64,000 bases of DNA, taken from NCBI GenBank assembly GCA_018398815.1, contig CM031603.1, positions 4,258,968-4,322,967 of the forward strand, read 5' to 3'. Every line of letters starts with the position of its first letter. The stretch's first letter is position 1. This document shows, piece by piece, positions 10,850 through 22,230 of the stretch. The notes under the pieces were generated by a model. That model did not search any database, was not told the origin of the DNA, and saw nothing but the letters and a program-made list of their open reading frames with translations. The position numbers were made by a program, and so were the translations under genes. The stretch comes from Conus ventricosus (taxonomy: Eukaryota; Mollusca; Gastropoda; Neogastropoda; Conidae).

Positions 10850-11530
10850 CACGTGATGGGAAATTCCACCCTCTACGAACCCGGTCAGTCAACGTTTAAA
10901 AAGGGAAAACCAAACAGATCTGGTGATTATCATCTACAGAACCAGTCAGTCAAAGTTTAAACAAGGCAAAAACCTACAGATCATGGGGATTATCACACAG
11001 AACCGGTCGTAAAGTTGAAACAAGGGAAAACCTACAGATCAGTGGTGGTTTTTCTCTACAGAACCAGTCAACAGGTTAAAAACCCCCTACGGTCTGTGAT
11101 TCTCATCCTTCGTTCAAACAAGGCAAAACCCCAAAAGATAGTGGTGATTCTCATCAAGGGTAAACCATACGATCAGTGGGGATTCTCCCTTTTGTTTTAA
11201 ATAAGGGAAAAAAAAACAGATCAGTGGGGGTTTTTATCAAGGCTAAAACCTACAGATCTGGGATTCCATCCTTTTGTTCAAACAAGGCAAAAAAAACAGA
11301 TCAGTGTGTTCTCACAAAGGGAAACCATACAGATCAGTGGTGATTCTCATCAAGTCCAAAGCCTGCAGATCGTGGTGTTCTCATCATGGCTAAACCATAC
11401 AGATAAGAGTGAATCCAACAAAGGCTAAACATACAGATCACGTGGTATTCTCTCAATCTAAACCATACAGATCAAGTGGATTCCTCATCAAGGCAAACCA
11501 AACAGATCAGTGTGAATCTCATCCATCTGA
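10850..11530. repeat. Minisatellite with CATACAGATCAGTGG core
   Basis: A long imperfect array. The left part (about 10,850-11,090) has units near 60 bp with CAGAACCAGTCAGTCAAAG. The right part has units of 36-40 bp built from AAGGCTAAACCATACAGATC followed by AGTGGTGATTCTCATC. The longer unit looks like the shorter one plus an insert, so the array probably evolved by unit shortening or expansion. No coding content. Confidence 0.85.
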
Positions 11531-12040
11531 TGACTGGCTGGCAGCTGTCCTCCTAACAGCGACTATGAACAGACACTGCATCTCCTACGATGGATCGTAA
11601 CAGCAGTCTGTCACCGAAAATGTATTTATCCTTTTTTTTTTCCGTTTTGTCCTATTTTTTCGGTCCCACGTCTGTGCCAAACCCGGTGGCATGCATTCAC
11701 ATCGCTCATCCTGCCTCCCTTTCCCACACCAGCCACAGCCCCACCCCGGCCCGCCGCAGCCCCAGCACCGGGGGGGGGGGCATTCCCACACGGGAGGAGT
11801 CAATGTCAAGTCGAGACCAAGAGCAACCCACCGAGGAGACACTGCACCCCTTGCCGACACACTTCATGCGCCCAGCTCTGATCAGCAATCGAGACCCCGA
11901 CGGAGCCCCTTCCTGCCTGTCACAATACCCTTCCTGCCAGTCACAATAGAAGTTGGCCTCAAAACCCCTCCTCAAGCTCACCTAGAAACGGGCATAGAAT
12001 TTTGCTTTGGGACTCAATGTTTTTCCCTGGCCATCGCAAC
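11531..12040. other. Spacer between minisatellites, no gene recognised
   Basis: About 500 bases of balanced composition. Two overlapping plus-strand frames of 119 and 130 codons and a minus-strand frame of 91 codons cover it, but none has a recognisable motif and they exclude each other. A duplicated CCTTCCTGCCTGTCACAATA word lies near 11,909-11,948. Confidence 0.45.
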
Positions 12041-12041
12041 C

Positions 12042-13950
12042 GGACACAGAGACAGATCACAGAGGCTTCAGATGACAATATAAAGGACTGACACAGAGCC
12101 AGATCCCAGAGGTTCAGAAGGACTACATAAAGGACTGACACAGAAACAGAATCTCAAGGCGGCAGAATGACTATATACAAGGACTGACACAGAACAGACC
12201 CCAGAGGGACAGATGGACTATATAAAGGACTGACACAGAGACAGATCACAGAGGCAGCAGATGGCCAATAAAAAGGACATGACACAGAGACAGAACCCAG
12301 AGGGTTCAAATGGACAATATAAAGGAACAGACACAGAACAGATCACAGAGGCTGCAGATGGACCAATATAAAGGACTGACACAGAGACAGAGGCTGCAGA
12401 TGGACAATATAAAGGACTGACACAGAGACTAGAGGCGCCAGATGGACCAATATAAAATACTGACCAAGAACAATCCCAGAAGGTTCAAGGACAATATAAA
12501 GGACTGACACAGAGACAGATCACAGAGCTTCAGAATGGACAATATAAAGGATCTGACACAGAGACTGATCACAGAGCGTCAGATGGACATATAAAGGACT
12601 GACCAGAACTGGATCACAGAGGCTTCAGATGGACAATATAAAGGATCTGACACATGAGACAGAGGTCAGATCGACAATATAAAGGACTGACACAGAGACT
12701 GACGCAAAGAGGCTTCATATGGACTATATAACAGGACTGAGACACAGAGACATACCACCGAGGCTTCAGATGACAAATACTAGACGACACAGAGACGATC
12801 AAAAGAGGCTTCAATGACAATAATTTATAAAGGACTGACACAGAGACAGAGGCATCAGATTGACAATAGAAAGGACTGACACAGAACAGAGGCTTCAGAT
12901 GAGGACAATATAAAGGACTGACACAGAAGACAAGGCCTGTGCAGATGGACAATGATAAGACTGACACATAGACAGAATCCCAGAGGGTTCAGATGACAAT
13001 ATAAAGGACTGACACAGAGACAGATAACAGAGGCTTCAGAGGACCATATAAAGACTGACACAGAGACAGATCCCAGAGGGCTTCAGATGACTATATAAAG
13101 GGACTGACACAGGAGCAGATCCAGAGGCTGCAGATGGACTATATAAAGACTGACACAGAGACAGACTCCAGAGGGTTCAGATGGACTATATAAAGGGACT
13201 GACACAGAGACTGATCACATGAGGCTTCAGATGACAATATAAAGGACTGACACAGAGACGCGATACCCGAGGCCTTCAGATAGACAATATAAAGACTGAC
13301 ACAGAACAGAGGCTGCAGATGGACTAATAAAGGACTGACACAGAGACTGACCAAAGAAGCTTCGGATGACAAATGTAAGGACTGACACAGAGACAGATCA
13401 CAGAGGCTTCAGTGGACAATATATAGGACTGACACAGGGACTGATCAAAGAGGCTTCAAATGGACAATTATAAAGGACTGACGCAGAGACAGAGTCTTCA
13501 GATGACAAATATAGAAAGGACGGACACAGAGACAGAGGATTCAAGATGACACTATAAAGACTGACACAGATACTGATTCAAGAGCCTTCAGATGGACAAT
13601 AAAAGGACTGACACAGAGACTGATCAAATCGCTTCAGATGGACAATTTAAAAGGACTGACACAGAACGATGCAAAGAGGCATCCAGATGACAAAAAAAGG
13701 ACTGACACAGAGACAGAAACCAAAGGCTTCAGATGGACAATATATAGGACTGACACCAGAGACAGATCAAAGAGGCTTTAGGTGACAAATATAACGGACT
13801 GACACACTACAGATCAAAAGCTTTAGATGGCAATATAAAAGGACTGACACAGAGACAGATCCCAGAGGCTTCAGATGGACAATAAAAGCCTGACATCAGT
13901 GACTGATCAAGACGCTATCAGATGGACAATATAAAGGACTGACGCAGACT
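12042..13950. repeat. Large minisatellite, about 48-bp unit, roughly 40 copies
   Basis: A 1.9-kb array of imperfect units made of GACACAGAGACAGATCACAG, AGGCTTCAGATGGACAATA and TAAAGGACT. Unit length varies through one- and two-base indels and through loss of the GATCACAG part. Every unit contains ATATAAA. Frames through it on the minus strand are serine-, valine- and cysteine-rich translations of the repeat and are not genes. Confidence 0.92.
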
Positions 13951-13959
13951 ATCAGTTTT

Positions 13960-14350
13960 GCACAATGCTTTCCAGGTGGGGGCAGCATGTTCGCTAATAA
14001 CTTTTGTTGTTGCTGACAACGTGATCATTAGATGTGTTGTTATTTTGCGTGTGTGATTGTTTTGTTGTAAATCATATTGCCCTCTTTATGTGATTTCAAT
14101 GTGTGTAAACTGTTTATCGCCTTCGTTGTTATTAACTGTACATCTGGAATGTAAAAAAAAAAAGTAGCTGATTGTTGACCTTTTATATCTATTGAATACA
14201 TTTGTTTTACACTATACTCTAAATCATGAAGATCTTCAAGTGCTTTATCATCATTGTTCCCATATTGCCTAACTATTAATCATCGATTTTATGTATTCGT
14301 TTTGTCTGTTTTGAGACGCTCCCGTTCTTTGCAGTTGATGTTGTTGGTGT
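13960..14350. other. AT-rich spacer, nothing recognised
   Basis: About 390 bases of AT-rich sequence without a coding signal or repeat structure that I can see. Confidence 0.5.
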
Positions 14351-14354
14351 GATG

Positions 14355-14544
14355 TTGTGTGTGTGTGTGTGTGTAGTGTGTGTGTGTGTGTGTGTGTGTG
14401 TGGTGTTGTGGTGTGTGTGTGTTGTGTGTGTGTGTTGTGGTGGTGTGTGTTTAAATAATCGGCTACGACTGCTGGAGTACCTCGTTCTTCCTCAAAAACA
14501 CCAGTAAGACTAAACGTCGCAAATCTCTCCTCACTCTCTCTTCG

Positions 14545-14581
<37 letters not shown>

Positions 14582-14730
14582 CTCTCCTCTCTCCTCCTCT
14601 CTCTCTCACTCTCATAATGAAGGAATGCCATTCGTAGCGACGGCGCTCGTATACAACTGTATCATCAGAGCTCAAACTTGGACACTTCCGGATGGTGCCC
14701 GCGCGCGCTACGCACGCACGACACAGCACA

Positions 14731-14763
<33 letters not shown>

Positions 14764-14836
14764 CAAGACACACACACCACCCGCACGCACGCACGCACGC
14801 TCGCACTCACGCACCACACACAAACACACTCACACA

Positions 14837-14909
<73 letters not shown>

Positions 14910-15048
14910 CACACAACCACACACACACACACGAACACACACACATCACACACACACACCCACACACACACACACACACTCTCTCTCTCTCTCACCTCTC
15001 TCTCATTCTCTCTCTCTCGCTCTCTCTCTCCTCTCTCTCTCTCTCTCG
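14355..15048. repeat. Microsatellite cluster (TG)n, (CT)n, (CA)n, (CT)n
   Basis: TG-rich tract at 14,355-14,450, CT tract at 14,540-14,615, then an interrupted CA tract at 14,725-14,980 grading into CT at 14,980-15,048. A short non-repetitive segment at 14,615-14,725 separates them. All frames of Thr-His, Cys-Val and Leu-Ser repeats here are artefacts of the microsatellite. Confidence 0.95.
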
Positions 15049-15049
15049 T

Positions 15050-16090
15050 TTAAAAGCGGTTACAATTTACAATGCTGGAAGAAAGCGATGCTCCTTTTTT
15101 TGAAGAAACAACAAAAAGTTCCCTACACAAACAAAAAAATTTATAAGACAAACAACCAGCTCATCCGAGAAACTGAGTAAACGTCGAACCTATCCCAGTG
15201 GCAAATGGACTTCATAGGCACGTATAATCGTATGCTATCGATTCTGACATGTTGTCTTTTTGAACGTTGCAAGCACCGGTTCCAACTTGAATGTGACTCA
15301 AAGCTCGATCCCCTGAAACAACATACAAATTAAACGTCACGACGACGATGACGACACCAACAGAGCAGCAGCAGCAGCAGCAGCACAGCAGCAACAACAA
15401 CACCAACACTATAAAGACGACGACGACAACGTGAAGTCGACAAAAGAGACTTTAGATTAATTCAGTTAATTATTTACTGTCCCGGAACTTGACGCCACAC
15501 CTACCCACACAGTCAATTAGAAACATACTTATACAGCCTCAATTGTCTTGCAAAATACTCCGCGCCATGAGCCAACAAGATTATCAGTCATGACTTTTTA
15601 TTGCCTGAAGACACGTAAATGGTTGTAACATTATGTGTCCTACCCCCCCCCCCCCCCCCCCCCACACACCACACACACACACACTTTTACAACCGTCTCC
15701 TTTGTCTTTGATTTTCTTATTCAACTCCTTTTAGTCATTTTAACCTTTGCCTACATCTTCTTGAACTTTCCTTTCTTTGATGGCCATTACCGACATGCTT
15801 TTTTTTTTTTTTTTTTTTTTTTTTTTTGTTTTTAGCGTACTTTCACATACAATTTCTTTCATCACCTTTCTACTGATGTTTGTCTTTACCCTGTTAATTC
15901 TAACTTAACCCTCAGTACTTTGATTTAACTTCTAAACATGTCGTACCATTGTACTTTATTTCTACCCACCCCCTCCACCACCATTTCTTTAGCCTTTCTA
16001 TGTTTTTCTATGTTATCACATTGATTTCCTTTTCAGCCGTTTATTTTCCTTAACCCCACCCCCCCCACCTGTTTTTTTGTCTTTTTAAAT
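15050..16090. other. Spacer with short simple repeats, no gene
   Basis: Holds an AGC-type trinucleotide run at 15,362-15,398, a poly-C/CA tract at 15,643-15,685 and a T run of about 27 at 15,800-15,826. No open frame carries a domain. Confidence 0.55.
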
Positions 16091-16094
16091 ATTT

Positions 16095-16682
16095 TCTATT
16101 TGTACAACCGGTTGGAGGAAATGGGAAAATAGGAACTGTGAATGGAAAAGAGAGGAAAAGGTATAAACAGGAAGCAAGATATAGGAAAACCTGCACAGGA
16201 AAAAGCAGAAGGTGGGAGTGAAAGAAACAGGTGGAAAGGAAAAGAAAGCGTGAAGGAAACACTAAAGTAGGATAGATAAGAACACACGGGAGGAAAAAGA
16301 AAAGAAAATGTGGAAGGGAAAAAAAGTAGAAAAACGTAGAAGAACAGGAAGGAACAAAAGATAGTAACTTGTAGAGCAGGTCAGCACAGAGCAGAAGCAG
16401 GAAATGTGGGAGGAGAAGGACCAAGGGAGCAAAATGTGGGGGGGAGGGTAAGGCAGCACAAGGAGCAGCACAAATATGGGAGAAGTACAAGTATTGGCCA
16501 GAAACAGTGAATGTGTGAACCAAAAAGGGTGATAGAAAGCTGTAAACATGGAGGAGTAGGTACAATCGTAGAAGTATGGAAAAGGTGGGGGAAAACGAAC
16601 CAGTGGGAAAAATCATGAAATGTATGGATGTATGCAAGAAGAAGGAACAATGGGATGGCATAGGAAAAATATTACAGAAGAG
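16095..16682. repeat. Purine-rich degenerate repeat, left of the RTE insertion
   Basis: Almost pure purine on the plus strand, with recurring GGAAA, AGGAAAAG and AGTAGG words. It resembles the better-preserved minisatellite at 17,200-17,490 on the other side of the RTE insertion, so both are probably parts of one original array. Minus-strand frames are Phe-, Leu- and Ser-rich and are composition artefacts. Confidence 0.5.
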
Positions 16683-17191
16683 AAAGCAGGCATACTTGAT
16701 CTTTCAATTCAAACTGTAAGTCGGTTCTGCTCTACGGCTGCGAGAACTTGGAGAATGCCAAAAGGCAATACAGCAAAACTTCAGACCTCAACAACACCTG
16801 TCTGAGGCGCATCTTCAAATCAATGGCCCAGAAAAGATCACAATGAAGATCTAATGAACAAGCAGACAGGAACCAGTGGACCTAGCAAGAATCTGCAGAG
16901 GACGTGGGGCAGGCTTGGACACACTCTCAGAAGCAGCACCAGCAACACACCCAAGACCCTTACAAGGAACCCGCAGGAAAACGAAGAGAGGCCGACCTCG
17001 CAGCATCAGAGTGAGACACTGAGGCAGAGATAAAGAGGCAGGGACCAACTGGACACATTCAGCGAGCAGCCCAGAACCGAGTGCATGGCGGAGTGTGTCG
17101 ATGCCATTTGCTCTGCTCACTCTTGAGCTAAACGGCCCTAAGTATAATAAGTAAGTAAGTAAGTAATAAGTAAAAAAGCAGGCAGACTTGA
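16683..17191 (+). mobile_element. 5'-truncated RTE-type retrotransposon with target-site duplication
   Basis: The insertion is bounded by a 17-bp direct repeat, AAAGCAGGCATACTTGA at 16,683-16,699 and the same word with one mismatch at 17,175-17,191. Between them are the last part of an RTE-type open reading frame and a TAAG-repeat tail (about 17,142-17,171), the typical 3' end of RTE elements. Only about 475 bp of the element is present, so it arrived by 5'-truncated reverse transcription. Confidence 0.85.
16715..17126 (+). pseudogene. RTE reverse transcriptase, C-terminal remnant
   Basis: Codons 16,721-16,744 read S-V-L-L-Y-G-C-E, the block at the end of RTE-type reverse transcriptases (usually LLYGCETWR). 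A one-base insertion then shifts the frame, and the match continues with T-W-R-M and N-T-A-K-L-Q in the next frame. Further on are the basic K-R-G-R-P-R-S block at 16,984-17,004 and a C-terminal V-D-A-I-C-S-A ending at the TGA at 17,124-17,126. The catalytic part of reverse transcriptase and the endonuclease are absent through 5' truncation. At least three frameshifts are needed to follow the reading. It encodes no functional product. The RTE group assignment rests on the C-terminal block and the tail and is fairly secure. Confidence 0.85.
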
Positions 17192-17199
17192 AACTGGAC

Positions 17200-17490
17200 A
17201 ATGATGGAGAAGTAGGAATAGAGGAAAGAAAATGGTATAAAGATGGAAAGTAGGATTAGTGAAAGGAAATGTATAAAGAATGGAGAAGTAGGAATAGTGA
17301 AAGGGAAATGGTATAAAGATTGTAGAAGTAAGGAATAGTGAAGAGTAAATGGAATAAAAAAGGATGGAGAAAGCAGGAAATAGAGAAATGGAATTGTATA
17401 AAGATGGAGAAGTATGAAAGTGAAAGGAAATGGGTATAAAGAATGGAGAAATAGGTGTGAAACGAAAATGGGTATAAAGAAGGTAAAAAA
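17200..17490. repeat. Minisatellite, about 40-bp unit, seven copies
   Basis: Units of 38-45 bp follow AATGGAGAAGTAGGAATAG then TGAAAGGAAATGGTATAAAG. It begins right after the RTE target-site duplication, which indicates that the RTE element inserted into or beside this array. Confidence 0.85.
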
Positions 17491-17825
17491 CAAGCAGAAG
17501 AAGCAACAAAATAAAGGGAGAATGGGAAAAGAGGAAACAATATGAAATGAGGAAAAATAAGTAACTGGCGGAGGAAGTAGGATAAGAAAAGCAGGACAGT
17601 AGACGACATAGAAAAACAGAGTGGAAGAACAAGAAACAGGTTTGAGGACGCAGGATTATACGGTGAACTCAGAACGGTGGCAGTAAATAGAAAAAGTGGA
17701 GATAAAACGACCATTGGGATGAGAGGAGGGAGATGGAAACAGAAACAGTGCGACCGAAATGGTAAAAGGTAGGAGAGACAAACGAGAGGAATAGGAAACA
17801 CGTGGAAGACGAAGGTGTTTGGTTA
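17491..17825. other. Purine-rich spacer, no gene
   Basis: Continues the purine bias of the preceding array without a clear period. Minus-strand open frames are Phe/Ser/Leu-rich composition artefacts. Confidence 0.45.
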
Positions 17826-17827
17826 AA

Positions 17828-17958
17828 CACACCACACACACACACACATACACACACACACGACACAACACACACACACACACACACAATACACACACAC
17901 TACTCTCTCTCTCTTCACACCTCTCTCTCACTCTCTCTCTCTCTCTCTCTCTCACTCT

Positions 17959-18011
<53 letters not shown>

Positions 18012-18092
18012 ACACATCAACACCACACATTACTCTCTCCTCTCCTCACCTCTCTCTCTCACTCTCTCTCTCTCTCTCATCCACACACACAC
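17828..18092. repeat. Microsatellite cluster (CA)n and (CT)n
   Basis: CA-rich tracts at 17,828-17,900, 17,960-18,015 and 18,080-18,092 alternate with CT tracts at 17,900-17,958 and 18,030-18,078. The right end touches the T run that forms the tail of the minus-strand element at 18,093-22,230. Confidence 0.95.
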
Positions 18093-18199
18093 ACTTTTTT
18101 TTTTTAATTGACTTTTTTATTTAATTCTCCTGATATCATATCAAACACATTTGACATATACATTTTCCACACTACAGCAAAGCAAACGGAATAAAAATA

Positions 18200-19600
18200 T
18201 CAAAGCATAAAAAAGTATGTTGCTTCAAATGTACATTCAAAAACCTGTCAATTCAATATCATGAAAACTTCAAAAAAAAAAAAAAAGGAAGACAACAACA
18301 ACATACACTTAAAATGGATATCTGGGATTACGGAGAATGGGGCGTATTTAGTTTGAGATTTTGTTGTTGTTACAGATTTTTTTTAAGTATTAGTTAAAAA
18401 ACATCAAGCATGTAATTGTACATTCAGCATCAAACCTGTTTTGATCATTGTATGACTTTTAGCATTATAGATTCGAATTTTTGACTCTGCTGTCACTGCT
18501 CTGAAAACTGAACATTGGCCTACGTCCGTTCGATCTACACTAAAAAAATATAGAATTAGCAACCTTAATAATAAAGTCAAAATTTGTCTCTGTTTGCATA
18601 GTTTTTCGACTCCAAAGACAACAATATCGCGTGTTTATTTAATGAAAACGAATTTCGGCATTTTTCGTAAATAAATGTTTCAACCTCTTCAAAAAAATTT
18701 TGCAACGTAATTGCACATCCATAAAAAGTGTTGGACTGAATCTCTCACTTCATTGCAGAATTGCAGTTCGTCGTGTTTGGTCAGGCCCATGGCATTTAAA
18801 AAACAATATTTGTGCCAATATTCGTGAATAATTTCAAATTAGAAGCATTTTTAATTTTACATCTTTAATTTTGTGGACGTGTGGTAAATACTTTATTCCA
18901 CGAAACTTCAGAATAAGTTTTTGTAACCATTGAAGCAACAGTTTTGCTTACGACTCATCTTGAGATAAAAATTTCATAGAACGTTTTAGCTTCCTTTGCT
19001 TCTTTCAAAATACTATTAAAAGCCCTTGGCATGTTCGGAATGTTTTGGTATTAATATATCAGGTATTTATTCCAGTTTTTTCTTTATGGAATTTTTTTCA
19101 ATTGAGGAAATCCATCCACAGTATGAGACAATATTTATGTAATAATCATCATTGGTCATGAATACTTTCCAAAGTTCATGAATTGTCCATTTTCCTTCAA
19201 AAAAGTTTTATTGCAACTTTTCGCTTTCTCAATTAGTTCTTTAGTTTTAATATCTTCATTATCCTGTTTTATACCTTGTCTTAAAAAAAACAGATTTCAG
19301 CTAAATTCATTAAATGTTTGTGGTGTCACGCAAAGACAAAATTCCAATAGGCCAATAAAGTGTGTCTCCAAAACAAATAACGAAGCTCATGTATCCTGTA
19401 CCAAATGCTGGTCCATAATTTTCAAATTTTTCGATAGGAATGGATATATTTTCATAACAATGCTCTTGCCATTTGTGATTTGTGATTTAAGTTTTTATCC
19501 ATAAAAGTTCAAAGCATTAATGTAATTTTTTATGTCAGGTATATTTAAGCCACCATGTTTTATATTTTTAATTGTTGTTTTCCTGCTTATTCTATCTTGT
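18200..19600 (-). pseudogene. C-terminal region of the Tx1/L1-like element
   Basis: AT-rich sequence downstream of the thumb on the minus strand. G-G-L-N-I-P-D-I-K-N-Y can be read near 19,520-19,555, matching the GGLNVPN/D-type block after the thumb in Tx1/L1 proteins. Beyond this the frame dissolves into stops. The usual C-terminal cysteine/histidine cluster is not recognisable. Confidence 0.6.
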
Positions 19601-21000
19601 TCCCATTCCACACAAGTTAAAACACATCTTTTGAAGTTTTGGGAATTAAGTGGTCAGGTGGGTTTTTGGTAACAAAATCCAAAGGTGTATGAGCTTAGAC
19701 AGAAATGATGACTTGAGAACCAGCAACTCTTCCAACGGTGTTATACTTCTTAAGACCAAATTTAATAATAATTTAACTTCCCTCGAAAATTTATTCGCCA
19801 TAATACATGTTTTTCCACATACTTGCAAGTCTTGAGTAAACCAAACACCGAGTCTATTTGAATTGGAAGGGATCCATAATGAATTTTTAGATGAGGACAT
19901 ATTTTTTCTTGGAGTTTTTATGACAACCTAACCATATTGCTTGCGTTTTTTTTTGCTGTTCACGAGATCCAGAAACTCTTCCAAAAGTGTAAGGAGAATC
20001 ACAAGACTGTTCAAAAGAACTTTTTCACCATAATTTACTAATTGAGTGTTCCATCAGCAAACTGGGATATTTTGTGTTCTCTACATCATTTATTTTTATA
20101 CCTTTTATCTGCTTGTCTTCCTTTATCATTATAGGCTAAAATTTCTGCGCTTATAATTGAATAAGTAAGGAGATATAGGGTCTCCCTGTCTGCATCCTCT
20201 TCTATTTATAAACCATTTAGCATCGACCATATTACAAAAACATTGATATAATATCCATAAATAGAATTTATGCACTCCAGTGCAAGAAACTCCACCAAGA
20301 CCCAAATGCCCTATAGAACGTTCAAACAAAAAATCCCAATTGAGTGAGACTAAGCTTTGTCAAAGTCTATACAGAGTCAATAGTCCAGGACGGTCTTTCG
20401 CATTTAAATAATTAATCAAATCATAAATTAGTCTAATGTTTGTCGCCATAAAACTATAAGCCCATGAAACCTGATTGATCCTCACTGATGTAAGATGGTA
20501 AAACATTTCATATTCTTTAGAAATACACGAGGAAAGCTATTTTGTATATCTACATTTAGGAGGGAAATAGACGCCATTTTTTTTATAATATACTTTGGTT
20601 AATCAGCCTTTTGTATCACATATTTAGTCCCCTGCTTCTGAGTTGTATGAAAATCTCCGTCTTTGTAAGATATTCATTTACAGATCTTACAACCAGTGGG
20701 CCCAGTGTTTTTCCAAAATAATTTACAGATTCGGCGCCGAAGCCGCTACAGTACCTGGGCTTTTACCATGCTTCATATTTTTTAAAGCTTCGCTTGCTTC
20801 CTCTATGGTGATTTCCTCCTTCCAATTAGTTTTTACTCATCTTCAGAAACTGTGTAATTTTTTAACAAGTTTTCTGATTTCACACTATTCAGTTATCTTT
20901 TTCTTGAATAAAATTTTCGTAAAAATGTTTTAACCTCCTATACAAAATATCTTTTTGTTCGTTTAATATTTCATCATCTTAATCACTAGTTTAGTCATTT
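19600..21000 (-). pseudogene. Reverse transcriptase of the Tx1/L1-like element
   Basis: The reverse complement of 20,158-20,204 reads R-G-C-R-Q-G-D-P-I-S-P-Y-L-F, the signature of L1/Tx1 reverse transcriptases. Toward the 5' side a remnant of the preceding helix (S-I-G-H-L-G-L-G) lies at about 20,285-20,320. At about 20,050-20,065 the catalytic box reads Q-F-A-D-G-T, so the second aspartate of the F/Y-A-D-D box is lost or changed by one base. The thumb follows at 19,650-19,800 with S-K-L-I-H-L-W-I-L-L-P. Stops and frameshifts separate these blocks. It would have copied its own RNA at the nicked target; this copy cannot. Confidence 0.85.
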
Positions 21001-21479
21001 GTTAACTAATTAAATTTCTCCTTTTCAAGTTGCAAAAGTATTTTGATATTTTTTCACCATCTGCAATCCATCTCGCTTTTGATCTTAATAATACACTTCC
21101 CATTGTTTGTTCTCTGATTGCTCTTAGTTCTTGGATTTTTTCTTCAATTATCATTATTTCAATTTCTGTTTTATTCTCAAGATTTTCAAGATTTTCAATG
21201 CGTTTTAAAATCTGATTCTCTTTTTTCTGTTGCTGTTTTCTTTTTCATTGTGGCGTACGCTATTGCTTTTCCCTCGAATTTTCATCACCGAAAATTCCAA
21301 AAAACTTTTATCTGAAATCTTTGATCTGATCCAGTTTTAATTAACTCAGACAATACTGATTGAATCTTAGTATCGCTTATTGATCAACTGCCATTTCTTT
21401 TATAACATCCAAATTTAACTTATTAATTTCGATCTACATATTGCTTCACTTTTAACAGAGATACATAAAATTTTCCAGA

Positions 21480-22200
21480 ATCCTTAGGTATTTTTCACTT
21501 TTAAACCAATTTCAAGCAAAATGTAACCTTCGAATATGTCCAGACCGATAGCCGGATCAATGTCAGAATTTCAAGATAAATATAAAGATAATCAGACAAT
21601 AGAAAGAAGTCCAAGTCGGCTTTGTTTCAGTGGATTTCGTTTTCCCCAGTATATCTCCTACAGTACCGGACTTGTACTTCCCCTCCTTAATAAATCTGCC
21701 AACCTATTTCTTCCGTCATGTTTAATGTGTTCTTCTCTTTGCTTTTGATTAATATCTTTGTACATAATTATAACAATCTAGAAGTGGATCCATGTGAATG
21801 TTCCAATCACCCACAGCAATAATATTATTAGTATTGTAGCTCTTTATATATTCTTATTAAGTGAATTGTAAAATAGGATTATCTTTATTGGGCCCGTACA
21901 CATTAACCAAGAGAAACTGTTTTTTTCAAATAACTAAATGCTACAATTAGAAGTTTCCGTTTTCGTCTCGGGTTTGTACTTCTGTAAATATTTTGAATTC
22001 AAAATTATTCGAAAACAAACAGCTACTCCTCTGTCATTGAACGAAACGAGTAAATAATCAGTTATACCCAACTGCAGTTACATACTTCTCTAGTTTCTTA
22101 GAAAAAATGGGTAACCTGTAAACAATAATCGAATATTTTTTTCTGTTTTAAATATTGAAATACATCCCTACGTTATTATAACACCGAGCCCGTGACATTA
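21480..22200 (-). pseudogene. Endonuclease domain of the Tx1/L1-like element
   Basis: The reverse complement of about 22,000-22,060 reads F-N-D-R-G-V-A-V-C-F, matching the RGVAILF-type strand of L1/Tx1 endonucleases. The complement of about 21,775-21,815 reads G-D-W-N-I-H-M-D, the metal-binding GDFN block. In active elements this domain nicks target DNA to prime reverse transcription. Stop codons and frame changes break it repeatedly, and the N-terminal LNG/QET blocks are only weakly visible near 22,130-22,190. Nonfunctional. Confidence 0.7.
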
Positions 22201-22230
22201 AAAAGAAGCATTGTTATGCTATCCAAGACG

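Larger units (their letters stand above)
18093..22230 (-). mobile_element. Decayed Tx1/L1-like non-LTR retrotransposon
   Basis: Reading the minus strand from about 22,200 down, there is an apurinic-like endonuclease domain, reverse transcriptase, its thumb and C-terminal region, and finally an A-rich tail (the T run at 18,093-18,103). The 4.1-kb length fits one large reading frame of L1/Tx1 type without its 5' part. Many stops and frameshifts show a long-dead copy. The tail sits in the CA/CT microsatellite. I do not see a target-site duplication or a convincing first reading frame upstream. Confidence 0.8.

Noticed and set aside
12042..13950. CRISPR-like look of the regular 48-bp and 60-bp arrays (also 62,920-63,950)
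   Set aside because: Units follow each other directly with no unique spacers of fixed length, there are no cas genes, and all other content is eukaryotic.
12042..13950. ATATAAA words in the 48-bp array as an array of promoters
   Set aside because: The word is a by-product of the repeat unit, and no adjacent transcription unit is visible.
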